Shown here: in pieces, positions 1-7,406 of the stretch
Layout: every line of letters begins with the position of its first letter
How positions within the stretch are numbered: position 1 is the stretch's first letter
Assembly: GCA_944345365.1 (NCBI GenBank)
Contig: CALVMJ010000005.1
Span: 1-56,251 of the forward strand
Direction of reading: 5' to 3'
DNA length: 56,251 nt
Source: an uncultured Clostridia bacterium
Lineage (GTDB): Bacteria; Bacillota; Clostridia; Christensenellales; UBA1242
Position numbers and translations under genes: made by a program
Notes under the pieces: generated by a model
The model's database searches: none
What the model saw: the letters and a program-made list of their open reading frames with translations, nothing else
Told to the model about the DNA's origin: nothing

Positions 1-20
1 GCCCTTCTTATCAAAAAAGT

Positions 21-114
21 TGCGACCAACTTGCATTTTTAATTGCAAGTTGCGTTTGGTCGCACAAAGAAAAAAAACAAGCGAAAAGCGACGCTTTTCA
101 AACTCGTTTGAAAA
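21..114. repeat. Cluster of inverted repeats (three hairpins)
   Basis: Three perfect or near-perfect hairpins lie back to back. Arms TGCGACCAACTTGCA (21-35) and TGCAAGTTGCGTTTGGTCGCA (44-64) pair except for a 4-nt bulge. GAAAAGC/GCTTTTC spans 83-99, and TTTTCAAAC/GTTTGAAAA spans 95-114, so the last two overlap and are mutually exclusive. No credible gene covers this stretch. It lies downstream of tRNA-Glu in the direction of that tRNA's transcription and may be part of the same repeat system as 139-238. Confidence 0.6.
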
Positions 115-138
115 CAAGCAAGAGTGCAGTTTTTTTTT

Positions 139-238
139 CGTGGTAGCCTCAAGGGGAATCGCTCCGCTTCGCTTTCACGCCGGGGCTTGTCGCTTCACTG
201 AGCCACTGGCTCCGCGACTTCGCCCGTTCGATTCCCCT
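139..238 (-). repeat. Cruciform element carrying a copy of the tRNA-Glu 3' tail
   Basis: The 23 nt at 139-161 are identical to 294-316, the T-arm/acceptor/CCA end of tRNA-Glu plus two flanking bases. AGGGGAATCG (152-161) pairs with CGATTCCCCT (229-238). Inside lie a second stem GTCGC/GCGAC (189-193, 214-218) and a perfect GAGCC-ACT-GGCTC hairpin (200-212). Read on the minus strand, the element is a stem whose 3' arm is a tRNA tail. The middle is clearly GC-richer than the surrounding DNA. No protein-coding potential was identified. Confidence 0.7.
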
Positions 239-270
239 CTAAAATATCATCTGCTAAATAATCTTTAATA

Positions 271-304
271 AAATAAAAAACAGGCTCTTCGCCCGTGGTA
301 GCCT
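271..304 (-). terminator. Probable terminator overlapping the tRNA-Glu 3' end
   Basis: On the minus strand AGGCT (inside the acceptor end, 300-304) pairs with AGCCT (282-286), followed by a T-rich run (271-281). The left arm belongs to the mature tRNA, so forming this hairpin competes with tRNA folding. The stem is only 5 bp, hence moderate confidence. Confidence 0.45.
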
Positions 305-370
305 CAAGGGGAATCGAACCCCTCATTCCACCGTGAAAGGGTGGCGTCTTAACCGATTGACCATGAGGCC
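296..370 (-). tRNA. tRNA-Glu (anticodon TTC)
   Basis: The minus strand folds as a 75-nt tRNA including an encoded CCA. The acceptor is GGCCTCA with TGAGGCT (a G-U closing pair), the T-loop is TTCGATT, and the anticodon loop in CCCTTTCACGG gives TTC, decoding GAA/GAG. It has its own consensus promoter 18 nt upstream. Its last 21 nt are duplicated at 141-161. Confidence 0.95.
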
Positions 371-387
371 TTGTAGTCACATTGTCA

Positions 388-416
388 ATTATACATATCT
401 CCACATAGCCTGTCAA
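388..416 (-). promoter_or_regulatory. Sigma-A-type promoter of tRNA-Glu
   Basis: On the minus strand TTGACA (411-416) is separated by exactly 17 nt from TATAAT (388-393), both perfect consensus hexamers, and the tRNA begins 17 nt beyond the -10 box. Confidence 0.9.
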
Positions 417-469
417 GCATTTTTTTTAAAAAAATTTTTTATTTCGTAAAATTTCATCATTTTTTACCT

Positions 470-1906
470 TTAACTATCTTCGATAATTTCCTGATCTCTC
501 TCCCCCATCTTTATTTGGGCTTTTAAAACATCTGCCCTCTTTATTTTATACTTTGAAAAAATTAGAATAGCACAAGCAAGGGCAATACTGCAACCACAAA
601 AAACTATTACTCCCAATCCTTTTTGAACAGACATAGGCTGGACAGGCAATGATGAATCAAACTTGATTAAATCAAGCAAAAAGCCCATAACAAGAAGTGA
701 AATTGAATTTGATAGGTTATAAGTAAAAGAATAATAGCCTAAATATGCCCCCGACTTATTTTCTCCTGTTTCATACTTTTCAAGCGAAACCACATCTGCA
801 TACATTGATATTGGAAGAGAATACATCGCCCCTGTTCCAAATCCACAAATAAATATTGTGAAACATGTAACTGGGTAAATTATCGATACATCTATATATG
901 TCCTAAACAAAAAGCTTATTGCAGTTGTTCCAATTCCCATAAGAACAACGCTTAACGCAGTTATTACTGTTAGCTTTTTGTCGATTCTCTTTGAGAGAGC
1001 AATCCATACGGGCTGAGAAATAATTGCTCCACCAAAGATACACATAAGTAGTAGTGATATTTGAGTAGATGAAAAATGATAGCAATAAGTAAACAAATGC
1101 ATTCCTATTGAGGTTAAAAAAGAAGATGCCATTTGTGAAACAGAATAACCCAAAATTATGCAAGCAAAGGAAGATTTTTTAAATACGTCAAAATATCCCC
1201 CCATAAGCTTTTTAAAAGATTGCTTTTCGTTATACATGCTTTCAATTTTATTGTTTTTTTGAACCCTTCTTAAATTTCCAAAAACACCAATAAGACCACA
1301 CAATATCATAAGCGAAGAATTGATATAGGCAATTGCAACAAATCCTTCCTGAGTGTATTCTGTTTGAACCCCAATTGAAATTGAAGGCATAAAAAAGAAC
1401 AAAAGAATGCTCGGCAAAATCATTCCAATAATGTTAAAAACTGTTTTAAAGCTTTGAACTTTTGATTGCTCGTTGTAATCAGGTGCCAGATCAAGACCAA
1501 GCGCCGACATAGGAGTCGAAAAGAAAGTGTTAACCGTTTCTTGCAAAAGCATAAAAAACAAAAGCCAACAAAACATAAATGCTTGGTTTCCGTTTGGCAT
1601 ATTCCATAAGAATAAGTTACACAAAGCAACTCCGAATATGGCAAAAAAAACATAACCAAGGCGTCTTCCGAAAAACTTGTTTCTTGTCCTATCCGAAAGA
1701 TGTCCAACAAGAGGATCGCTTATACCGTCCCAAAGCGAAGCAATTGCTATAGCAATACCAACTAACGAACCAGAAATTCCCATGACACTTGTCCCAAAAA
1801 ACATAATAAAAGAATTAAGGGTTTGGGAAAGAGAGCTATAACCCATACTTCCCATTCCATAACAAATTTTGTTAAAAAGAGGTAATTGCTTTCTTGTTTT
1901 TGACAT
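470..1906 (-). CDS. GPH-family (MFS) sugar:cation symporter
   Basis: A 478-aa polytopic membrane protein with about 12 hydrophobic segments. The N-terminal part has the layout of glycoside-pentoside-hexuronide:cation symporters (MelB/LacS/XylP group): KICYGMG at the start, WDGISDPLVGHLSDRTRNK after the second membrane span, and the following GRR basic loop. The family imports sugars with Na+ or H+; the substrate cannot be read from sequence. ATG at 1904-1906 was preferred over the TTG one codon upstream, although neither has a good ribosome site. No sugar-utilisation genes are adjacent, so its role is unassigned. Confidence 0.85.
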   Translation of the reverse strand: MSKTRKQLPLFNKICYGMGSMGYSSLSQTLNSFIMFFGTSVMGISGSLVGIAIAIASLWDGISDPLVGHLSDRTRNKFFGRRLGYVFFAIFGVALCNLFLWNMPNGNQAFMFCWLLFFMLLQETVNTFFSTPMSALGLDLAPDYNEQSKVQSFKTVFNIIGMILPSILLFFFMPSISIGVQTEYTQEGFVAIAYINSSLMILCGLIGVFGNLRRVQKNNKIESMYNEKQSFKKLMGGYFDVFKKSSFACIILGYSVSQMASSFLTSIGMHLFTYCYHFSSTQISLLLMCIFGGAIISQPVWIALSKRIDKKLTVITALSVVLMGIGTTAISFLFRTYIDVSIIYPVTCFTIFICGFGTGAMYSLPISMYADVVSLEKYETGENKSGAYLGYYSFTYNLSNSISLLVMGFLLDLIKFDSSLPVQPMSVQKGLGVIVFCGCSIALACAILIFSKYKIKRADVLKAQIKMGERDQEIIEDS

Positions 1907-1954
1907 CAATGTATGTATATGCAGTAATTAAAACAATAAATTCTTATAAACAAT

Positions 1955-1980
1955 TAAAAAAAGAAGACTAGTTGTCTTCT
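1955..1980 (-). terminator. Terminator overlapping a stop codon
   Basis: On the minus strand GAAGAC-AACTA-GTCTTC followed by a T-run. The stem starts in the last codons of the 1968-2723 gene (E, D, N, stop), so coding sequence and terminator share bases. Confidence 0.75.
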
Positions 1981-2723
1981 TTTTGTTTGTCTCCATCTTT
2001 TTCTTCTTTAAGATTTTTTAGCCCCAGTTTATGTTTATTGACCTTTGGAAAAAGAATCCTTGATGCAATTTCAAAACGGCTCTCTTTGTAAGGAATAAGT
2101 TCTTTGCAATATTTTTCAACTCCCTCCAAAATATCTGCCTTATCTTTTTCATAGCCCTTTGTAGGCATTATTAATGTCACTTCTCTGCGTTTAACTTTCT
2201 TCTTAGCTATTAAGTCTTTGTAGATTGTCCTTCCAAAAACCATAACACCTTTAAAACCCGTCCCCCCCGAAATTTCATAAACATTTCCTTTTATGATAAT
2301 TTGAATTTTTGGATAAGTCTTTTTAACAACCTCAGCCAAATCTATTGTAAAAACATTTGAAAATGAATTATTAATTGCAGTTGAAACTTGCAGAGCAAAA
2401 TCTTTTGGAGATTCGTTGGATCTACAATCGGCAAGCTCAATTTTCTTGCTTGGTTTTTTAAATTCGGTTGGTAAATACGAAATCTTCCTTACCTTAAAAA
2501 AATTCCTGTTTTTAGTAGATTGCTTGCTAAGAACAATTCCTGCATTGGATAAAAGATTATTTGATGTATCATAAATAATTTCAGTTTCTCTAATTTTTTC
2601 TTTAAAACGAAAACTAAAAAAACCTAAATGAAGATTTAATTTATCAACAATTTCATCTTCATTATTTCTAAGCATATCATAATGATATTTTTCTTCTTCA
2701 AATTCAAGGGATTTTTCTGACAC
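1968..2723 (-). CDS. Hypothetical protein, possible CYTH-like fold
   Basis: A 251-aa soluble, lysine-rich protein without signal peptide or membrane segment. I do not recognise a family firmly. The first third has a glutamate-rich start (LEFEEEKYHYD), then RETEIIYDTSNNLL and later NFFKVRKI. This recalls the order of elements in CYTH/triphosphate-tunnel proteins (acidic N-terminus, yyDT-x-L, then tvK-like strand), but the ExExK signature is not clean, so this is a suggestion only. The C-terminal 30 residues are charged and probably disordered. It sits between a sugar transporter and HU with its own terminator. Confidence 0.6.
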   Translation of the reverse strand: MSEKSLEFEEEKYHYDMLRNNEDEIVDKLNLHLGFFSFRFKEKIRETEIIYDTSNNLLSNAGIVLSKQSTKNRNFFKVRKISYLPTEFKKPSKKIELADCRSNESPKDFALQVSTAINNSFSNVFTIDLAEVVKKTYPKIQIIIKGNVYEISGGTGFKGVMVFGRTIYKDLIAKKKVKRREVTLIMPTKGYEKDKADILEGVEKYCKELIPYKESRFEIASRILFPKVNKHKLGLKNLKEEKDGDKQKEDN

Positions 2724-2787
2724 GATAAACCTCCGATATTTATTAGTTTATCTTAATTTCAGAAAAAATGCAAACAAATATTTGCAT

Positions 2788-2815
2788 AAAAAAAATTAGG
2801 CAAGCCTAATTTTCT
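2788..2815 (-). terminator. Terminator downstream of HU gene
   Basis: AAATTAGGC-TTG-CCTAATTT followed by T-run on the minus strand, directly after the HU stop. A second hairpin, ATGCAAA/TTTGCAT, lies next to it (2768-2787). Confidence 0.75.
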
Positions 2816-2821
2816 TAAATT

Positions 2822-3097
2822 TTAAGCATTGAAAATTTGTTTAAAGCTATTTCCAAACTTGAATGATGGAACACTTTTTGCTGGAACCTTAACTTCTTTC
2901 TTTGTTAAAGGATTAAACTTTTTACTTTCTGCTTTTTTCTTTAATTCGAAAGAACCAAATCCTGCAATTGAAATCTTATCTCCTTTTTTAAGAGCTTCAA
3001 CAACAGTTGCCACCATTGCCTCAAAAGCAATTCCTGCATCTTTTTGAGTAAACCCAGCCTTGTCTGACATAACTTTAATAAATTCTGCTTTATTCAT
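2822..3097 (-). CDS. hup: HU-family nucleoid DNA-binding protein
   Basis: A 91-aa protein of standard HU length and order: MNKAEFIKVMSDKAGFTQKDA at the N-terminus, the dimer-forming helices, KGDKISIAGFGSFELKKKAE, and the DNA-binding arm ending in FKFGNSFK. The arm has NPLTKKEVKVPAKSVPSFK in place of the usual NP.TG..i.i.a...p.FK, so it is a mildly divergent but complete HU. It bends and compacts DNA as a homodimer. It is monocistronic, with a strong AGGAG ribosome site, its own promoter and its own terminator. Confidence 0.96.
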   Translation of the reverse strand: MNKAEFIKVMSDKAGFTQKDAGIAFEAMVATVVEALKKGDKISIAGFGSFELKKKAESKKFNPLTKKEVKVPAKSVPSFKFGNSFKQIFNA

Positions 3098-3143
3098 ATT
3101 TTTTTCTCCTTTTATTTAATCGTATATTACTATACCTGAAATA

Positions 3144-3171
3144 ATAGTAGCATATTTTCCTAAAATTTCAA
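3144..3171 (-). promoter_or_regulatory. Probable promoter of HU gene
   Basis: Minus strand TTGAAA (3166-3171), 16-nt spacer, TACTAT (3144-3149), about 45 nt before the HU start codon. Near-consensus. Confidence 0.5.
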
Positions 3172-3212
3172 AACGATTTTTCCCAAATTTAACAAATACT
3201 ATACTAACAATA

Positions 3213-4025
3213 TTATCTAGCAAATAATTTTTCTATTTCTCCCCAATAAAAGGAAGTGATTGCAACAAACTTTTTCCAAAACAACGAGCCCTCATCGATC
3301 GAACCATTTCTGACAATAATATCAGCCACCCCCCTTACCTGTTGTTCACTAAATGCTCCATAAAATCTTGAGTCATTGCTAACAGATCTGTTATCTCCAA
3401 GACAAATCATATAATCTTCGGGGATTTCGTAAAAATATGTTCCATCAATGTTCACAGCCTCTTCATAATATCCTGCGCTGTTGTTAATAAATTTTTGATA
3501 AAAAGCTTTTTCGTAAATTACACCACCATCAGTTACTGTTGCGATATAAGTCCCTGCATATTTCCACTCCTCGTAGCTTTTTATATAATCTTCTTGCAAA
3601 ACGATCACATCTTCTTGTCCTGCGTAAATAATAGAAACATGATAAAGCCCGTCCTCACCAACCGTTATTGCCACTTTGTCGCCTTCCATACCAATAACTC
3701 GCTTGATAATATTATCCTTTGTAGTTTTTATTACAACTATGTCTCCGTGATCCGGTTTTTCTTTATTGTTAACATAAACAAAGTCTTGCGATTGATGTTC
3801 AGTCGTTATACCTGGGTTTATGGTTGGTTGCATAGAGGACCCTACAACAGTAGATATGTAATAGGTAGATTTAAAAGAGAAATACCAAATTATTGCCGAA
3901 AGAAAAATTACCACATAAATAAAAAATATGATGGTTAACGCCTTTTTTGCTTTTTTTATTTCCTTGTCAACAAACTCGTCTTTTTCCCTTGATGCCATTT
4001 GTTTTTTTCTTTTAAACTTAAACAT
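3213..4025 (-). CDS. lepB: Signal peptidase I
   Basis: A 270-aa type I signal peptidase (family S26). A cytoplasmic basic N-terminus is followed by one membrane span (about residues 30-50). Then comes GSSMQPTI with the catalytic serine (about residue 64), GDIVVI and IIKRVIGMEGDKV with the catalytic lysine (about 108), and the C-terminal box CLGDNRSVSNDSR. It removes signal peptides from Sec-exported proteins outside the membrane. Between the lysine box and the last box there is an insertion of roughly 60 residues, longer than in small Gram-positive SipS-type enzymes. It lies 10 nt downstream of queH, so the two are probably co-transcribed. Confidence 0.95.
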   Translation of the reverse strand: MFKFKRKKQMASREKDEFVDKEIKKAKKALTIIFFIYVVIFLSAIIWYFSFKSTYYISTVVGSSMQPTINPGITTEHQSQDFVYVNNKEKPDHGDIVVIKTTKDNIIKRVIGMEGDKVAITVGEDGLYHVSIIYAGQEDVIVLQEDYIKSYEEWKYAGTYIATVTDGGVIYEKAFYQKFINNSAGYYEEAVNIDGTYFYEIPEDYMICLGDNRSVSNDSRFYGAFSEQQVRGVADIIVRNGSIDEGSLFWKKFVAITSFYWGEIEKLFAR

Positions 4026-4035
4026 TTTTCTCCTT

Positions 4036-4569
4036 TTACTTTCTTAAAGAAAATCTACAACCACAATAATTTTGCCTATATATGTCATATTTTTTTGAAA
4101 TCTCAATGCTGTTTTTAAAGCCATTTTGCTTTTTAAAATTCCCTTCCAAGAATTCTAAGTGGTTCATATCTGCAATTTCTTTTCCAATCTGATTAATAAT
4201 TTCAAAGTTTTTGTGTGGACTAACCGTCAAAGTTGTGCTAAAAACTTCAAAATTATTTTCTTTTGCAAATTTTGCAGTTCTTTTAAGCCTAAACTCAAAG
4301 CACTTCTTACAACGCTCTCCCCCTTCCTTTTCAAATTCAAGCCCTTTAACAAATTGAAGAAACTCTTTTTCATCATAAACATCTTCAATCACATCAATCC
4401 CCACTATTTTAGCATATCTCTTTTGCTCCTCCAAGCGTTTTTGATATTCAGAATGTGGATATATATTTGAATTTGTGTAGAAAATTGTCAAATCATAGTC
4501 CCTTTTTAGAACCTCAATAACCCAAGTGGAACAGGGCCCACAACAAGAATGAAGCAAAAGTTTTTTCAT
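4036..4569 (-). CDS. queH: Epoxyqueuosine reductase QueH
   Basis: A 177-aa protein of the QueH (former DUF208) family, the non-B12 enzyme that reduces epoxyqueuosine to queuosine in tRNA wobble position 34. The N-terminal LLLHSCCGPCS, the middle GGERCKKCFEFRL and the C-terminal YCGCRFS provide the family's paired cysteines that hold the iron-sulfur/metal cofactor. Its ATG overlaps the stop of the upstream 4566-5000 gene by 4 nt (ATGA), so translation is likely coupled. No other queuosine genes are in the window. Confidence 0.93.
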   Translation of the reverse strand: MKKLLLHSCCGPCSTWVIEVLKRDYDLTIFYTNSNIYPHSEYQKRLEEQKRYAKIVGIDVIEDVYDEKEFLQFVKGLEFEKEGGERCKKCFEFRLKRTAKFAKENNFEVFSTTLTVSPHKNFEIINQIGKEIADMNHLEFLEGNFKKQNGFKNSIEISKKYDIYRQNYCGCRFSLRK

Positions 4570-5000
4570 TTTTGCACCCCCAAAAGTTCCATAACCTCTT
4601 TTAAAACTGAGTTATGGGTTGACAATTCTTCTAAACTGCTCTTCTCAAAAAACTTTAAAGTAAAAATAAAAACAAAGAGTTTGCCTTGATTTTCAATGAA
4701 AATGTGTGCTATTTGCTTTTTTGAAAACTTTTCCTCAATAACATAAAAACGGCACTCTTTCTGACCAATATTAAATTTATCCACAAAAGTAAGCTTAAGA
4801 TTGACAGTTATTTTTTCGTAATCACGAAACATTTTGTCAAACATTCTAAGCCCTGCGTTTAACTCTTCCTCCACCTCAAAGACGGAAACCGTTTCCCCGC
4901 ATGGAGAAATAAGGTTGTCCACATTTTTTAACTTTTGATCATTGTTAAGAGAATATTTTTCTTTTGATTTTTTCCAACTCTTTGACAAAATTATATTCAT
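4566..5000 (-). CDS. Hypothetical protein upstream of queH
   Basis: A 144-aa soluble protein that I do not recognise. The start at 5000 (MNIILSKSW) was chosen because AGAGG lies 9 nt upstream; a longer reading to 5108 has no ribosome site and crosses the neighbouring small gene. It has alternating charged and hydrophobic segments consistent with an alpha/beta domain, and no signal peptide. The 4-nt overlap with queH indicates an operon, but nothing in the protein suggests a queuosine role. Confidence 0.7.
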   Translation of the reverse strand: MNIILSKSWKKSKEKYSLNNDQKLKNVDNLISPCGETVSVFEVEEELNAGLRMFDKMFRDYEKITVNLKLTFVDKFNIGQKECRFYVIEEKFSKKQIAHIFIENQGKLFVFIFTLKFFEKSSLEELSTHNSVLKEVMELLGVQK

Positions 5001-5056
5001 AAAAGAAACCTCTTTTTCAAGAGATTTTAGCACAATTGCATCAAAATAGCAACAAA

Positions 5057-5239
5057 TTAAAACAAAAGATTTCCTGAGCACCTTGGACAGGTGTTTGCAC
5101 AGCAACAACCATTGTTATTGTTTGAAAGCGTCAAAAGTAGAAGCAGTAAAAAGTTGGAATTTGTGTTAAGGTTTGTGTCTGTTGCAGAAGCAATAACAGA
5201 AATTAATAATACCAACAAAATTTCATTTGATATGCTCAT
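5057..5239 (-). CDS. Putative small membrane protein with Cys-rich tail
   Basis: A 60-aa reading frame starting MSISNEILLVLL, with GGGGGG six nt before the ATG as a usable ribosome site. It has two hydrophobic stretches (residues about 6-18 and 29-37, the second LLLLLLTLS), then NNNNGCCCANTCPRCS with five cysteines near the C-terminus. The layout recalls short hydrophobic Gly/Cys-rich sporulation or coat-type proteins of Bacillota, but there is no specific match that I can name. It lies 56 nt upstream of the 4566-5000 gene on the same strand. Confidence 0.45.
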   Translation of the reverse strand: MSISNEILLVLLISVIASATDTNLNTNSNFLLLLLLTLSNNNNGCCCANTCPRCSGNLLF

Positions 5240-5418
5240 TTTTCCCCCCATAAAACAAAAATTACGAAATTGCAATCAAATACCCCAAAATCAAACAAAT
5301 TTCTCTTTTGATTTTTTCTCTTATGTTGTTAATATAAACCTATAAAACATCAAAACAAAGATTAAAGATATTTTTATTTATGTTAAGACTAAAAAAAATG
5401 TTACAAAAAGGAGAGCAA

Positions 5419-5763
5419 ATGGAAAACGAAAAATATTTAATGCTTTCACAAAGAAACAAAACCGAGATTCAAAATTATCTCCCCCACGACAACCAACTGG
5501 ATAAATTGGCATTATATTTTCAAAATTTTTCGGACTTGACAAGATTAAAAATTTTGTCTTGCCTTGCCTTTTGTGATCTTTGCGTAAATGATCTGTCAAA
5601 TCTTTTAAAAATAAATCAAACAACAATAAGTCATCAATTAAAAACATTAAAAGATCAAAATATGGTCTCCTATAAAAGAAATGGAAAGATAATTATTTAT
5701 TATTTAAAATCAAAAGAAATAAATGATATTATGTCTTTTGCAGTTAATTCCTTAGAATATTAA
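5419..5763 (+). CDS. ArsR/SmtB-family winged-helix regulator
   Basis: A 114-aa ArsR-type repressor. SDLTRLKILSCLAFCDLCVNDL is the alpha-3 region, followed by LLKINQTTISHQLKTLKDQNMV as the recognition helix and KRNGKIIIYYL as the wing. The classical ELCVCDL metal motif is present only as DLCVND, with one of its two cysteines replaced; another cysteine lies four residues upstream, so metal sensing is uncertain. The start was placed at 5419 behind AAAAGGAG; an upstream ATG at 5380 lacks a site. No transporter or metal-resistance gene is adjacent, so its target is unknown. Confidence 0.85.
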   Translation: MENEKYLMLSQRNKTEIQNYLPHDNQLDKLALYFQNFSDLTRLKILSCLAFCDLCVNDLSNLLKINQTTISHQLKTLKDQNMVSYKRNGKIIIYYLKSKEINDIMSFAVNSLEY

Positions 5764-5941
5764 ATACAATTTAAAAATTAAATTAATAATATCACATTCA
5801 AATATTAGGCATCATTTTAAATAATATTAAATAATTCCAAACATATTTTGTAAATATAAAACTCCAAAAAATCATATTATGTCAAAAAATAAAATAATTT
5901 ATAATTTTTTTTATTTTTTTTAAAAAATATGTTAAAAACAT

Positions 5942-5970
5942 TTGGAGTTAATTTTTTTTTGTGTTATATT
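5942..5970 (+). promoter_or_regulatory. Promoter of the pilin-like gene
   Basis: TTGGAG (5942-5947), 17-nt T-rich spacer, TATATT (5965-5970). The start codon follows 86 nt later, leaving an AT-rich leader of about 80 nt. The gene-free stretch 5764-5941 holds nothing else that I can identify. Confidence 0.6.
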
Positions 5971-6056
5971 ATGAATGTAAAAGTTAAACAAGAAAGAAAT
6001 TTTGAATAAAAAAATATTCTTTTACAAAAAATAAATTAAACTTTTGGAGGTTAATT

Positions 6057-6377
6057 ATGTGGAAATTTTTGACAATGTTAGGTATAAATTGGGAAACAGT
6101 TGGAAATGGAGAATATAAATGGATAGGCGATATTTATAAAGTATTAAATCCTCTTCTTTATGCAATTATGGGTATTGTTGGTGCTGCTGGTGCTGTTTAC
6201 TCAATTGTACTTGGAGTTAACCTTGCAAGAGCAGAAGATCAATCAAAGCGTGATGAAGCAAAGAAGAGACTTATTACCACCTTAATTGCTGTTGCTGTTA
6301 CTATTGCCCTTTGCTTATTCTTTACATTATTATTCCCTATGATTTTGGAAGCATTTTTGAAACCTAATGAAGCATAG
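6057..6377 (+). CDS. VirB2/TrbC-like pilin (Mbov_0395-type)
   Basis: A 106-aa protein with two membrane segments (about residues 32-52 and 73-98) separated by a short charged loop, NLARAEDQSKRDEAKKRL. This hydrophobic-charged-hydrophobic layout with GAAGAVYSIVLGVNLARAED is that of the small VirB2/TrbC-type pilins, including the Mbov_0395 pilin-like family found in Mollicutes and Clostridia. Such pilins normally build conjugative type IV secretion pili, but no VirB4, VirD4 or relaxase gene is nearby. It has a GGAGG site, its own promoter and a strong terminator, so it is monocistronic and probably well expressed. Family call moderate, function open. Confidence 0.7.
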   Translation: MWKFLTMLGINWETVGNGEYKWIGDIYKVLNPLLYAIMGIVGAAGAVYSIVLGVNLARAEDQSKRDEAKKRLITTLIAVAVTIALCLFFTLLFPMILEAFLKPNEA

Positions 6378-6412
6378 ACTACTAAAATTAATAATTAATA
6401 ATTAATAATTTG

Positions 6413-6442
6413 AAAACAACCTCAAATGAGGTTGTTTTTTTT
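6413..6442 (+). terminator. Terminator of the pilin-like gene
   Basis: AACAACCTCA-A-TGAGGTTGTT followed by T8; strong and unambiguous. Confidence 0.92.
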
Positions 6443-6612
6443 GTTGTTAACGACAAATAAAAATTTTCAATAAATTAGTAAAGAGTTAATTTAAAATATT
6501 AAACAACCACTTGCATTAAAAATTTTTATGTGATAAAATAAGTGCGTTTAAGTAATTTAATAATTTCTTATGAAATGATATTCTACTTAACTTATTAAAT
6601 TCTCATATTAAT

Positions 6613-6702
6613 GCAGAGATGTCAGAGTGGTCGAATGTGCCGGTCTCGAAAACCGGTGTGCCTGCAAAGGCACCGAGGGTTCAAATCCCTCTCTCTGCGC
6701 CA
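6613..6702 (+). tRNA. tRNA-Ser (anticodon CGA)
   Basis: A 90-nt class II tRNA with a long variable arm (GTGTGCCTGCAAAGGCACC region) and encoded CCA. The acceptor is GCAGAGA/TCTCTGC, and the anticodon stem CCGGT/ACCGG encloses CTCGAAA, giving CGA, which decodes UCG. It is the only tRNA in the window without tail-derived repeats behind it. Confidence 0.95.
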
Positions 6703-6725
6703 AAAAAATTGATTTTCGACATTAT

Positions 6726-6747
6726 AATCAGTTAATAACTGATTTTT
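6726..6747 (+). terminator. Terminator of tRNA-Ser
   Basis: AATCAGTTA-A-TAACTGATT followed by TTT, 24 nt after the CCA end. Confidence 0.75.
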
Positions 6748-6798
6748 ATTTGACTTATTTTTGTTTTTGTTATACGCTTATAATATAAGGGGGTCATT

Positions 6799-7353
6799 AT
6801 GAAGACAAAAGAAATAGTAAAAAGAATATTTTTGTTCATATTTGGGTTGTTACCATTTATTAGCCTTGCTTTCCCTTTTCTTACATTGAAAGTAAGTGGT
6901 GGAATCGGAGATTATGGTGGAGCGCGTTCAGGTAACATATCTTTCACTGAATGGATTGATTCAATTAAGCAAGAAAACCTTGAAGGACTTACACCGGGAA
7001 TGACGCAGGAAGCTCTTACAAACTGGAAAGTTGCAGAGGTATTTTACATCATCTTCTTCGTTTTGCTTGGGCTGGCAATAATTGGCGCCGTTGCTCAGTT
7101 CTTCATTAAAAACAAATATTTAAATATCGCTGTTCAACTTTTAGGTCTTTTATCTCTTTTAACTGTTTTAATCGCAACGATAACAAACATCGCGGGTCAA
7201 GCACAACTTTCAAGAGGAATGGATATCCTCGGTGTTTATGTAACTTTCAGCATTCTTCCACACGCAGGATTTATTTTAATTTCGCTTGCTGGAATTATTG
7301 CAAGTTCAATAGCAATTTCTTGCAGTTTAAAAGCAAAAAAGAAAAAAAAGTAA
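6799..7353 (+). CDS. Hypothetical four-span membrane protein
   Basis: A 184-aa membrane protein not assigned to a family. Four hydrophobic segments lie at about residues 10-30, 81-103, 108-130 and 145-172, with an extracytoplasmic loop of about 45 residues between the first two and a lysine tail (KAKKKKK). An AAGGGGG ribosome site precedes the ATG, and a terminator follows directly. It stands alone between tRNA-Ser and the giant surface protein gene; a shared function with the latter is possible but not shown. Confidence 0.75.
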   Translation: MKTKEIVKRIFLFIFGLLPFISLAFPFLTLKVSGGIGDYGGARSGNISFTEWIDSIKQENLEGLTPGMTQEALTNWKVAEVFYIIFFVLLGLAIIGAVAQFFIKNKYLNIAVQLLGLLSLLTVLIATITNIAGQAQLSRGMDILGVYVTFSILPHAGFILISLAGIIASSIAISCSLKAKKKKK

Positions 7354-7372
7354 AAAATATTAAAATTAATTA

Positions 7373-7406
7373 AAAACACGAAATATTCGCTATTTCGTGT
7401 TTTTTG
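7373..7406 (+). terminator. Terminator after the four-span membrane protein gene
   Basis: AAAACACGAAATA-TTCGC-TATTTCGTGTTTTTT, a 12-bp stem with T-run. Confidence 0.9.

Noticed and set aside
20-268. 82-aa plus-strand frame over the hairpin region
   Set aside because: It crosses three hairpins and a tRNA-tail copy, has no ribosome site, and shows no protein-like pattern.
6057-6377. Integrative conjugative element marked by the VirB2-like pilin
   Set aside because: No other transfer gene, relaxase or integrase in the window; the gene is a single transcription unit.
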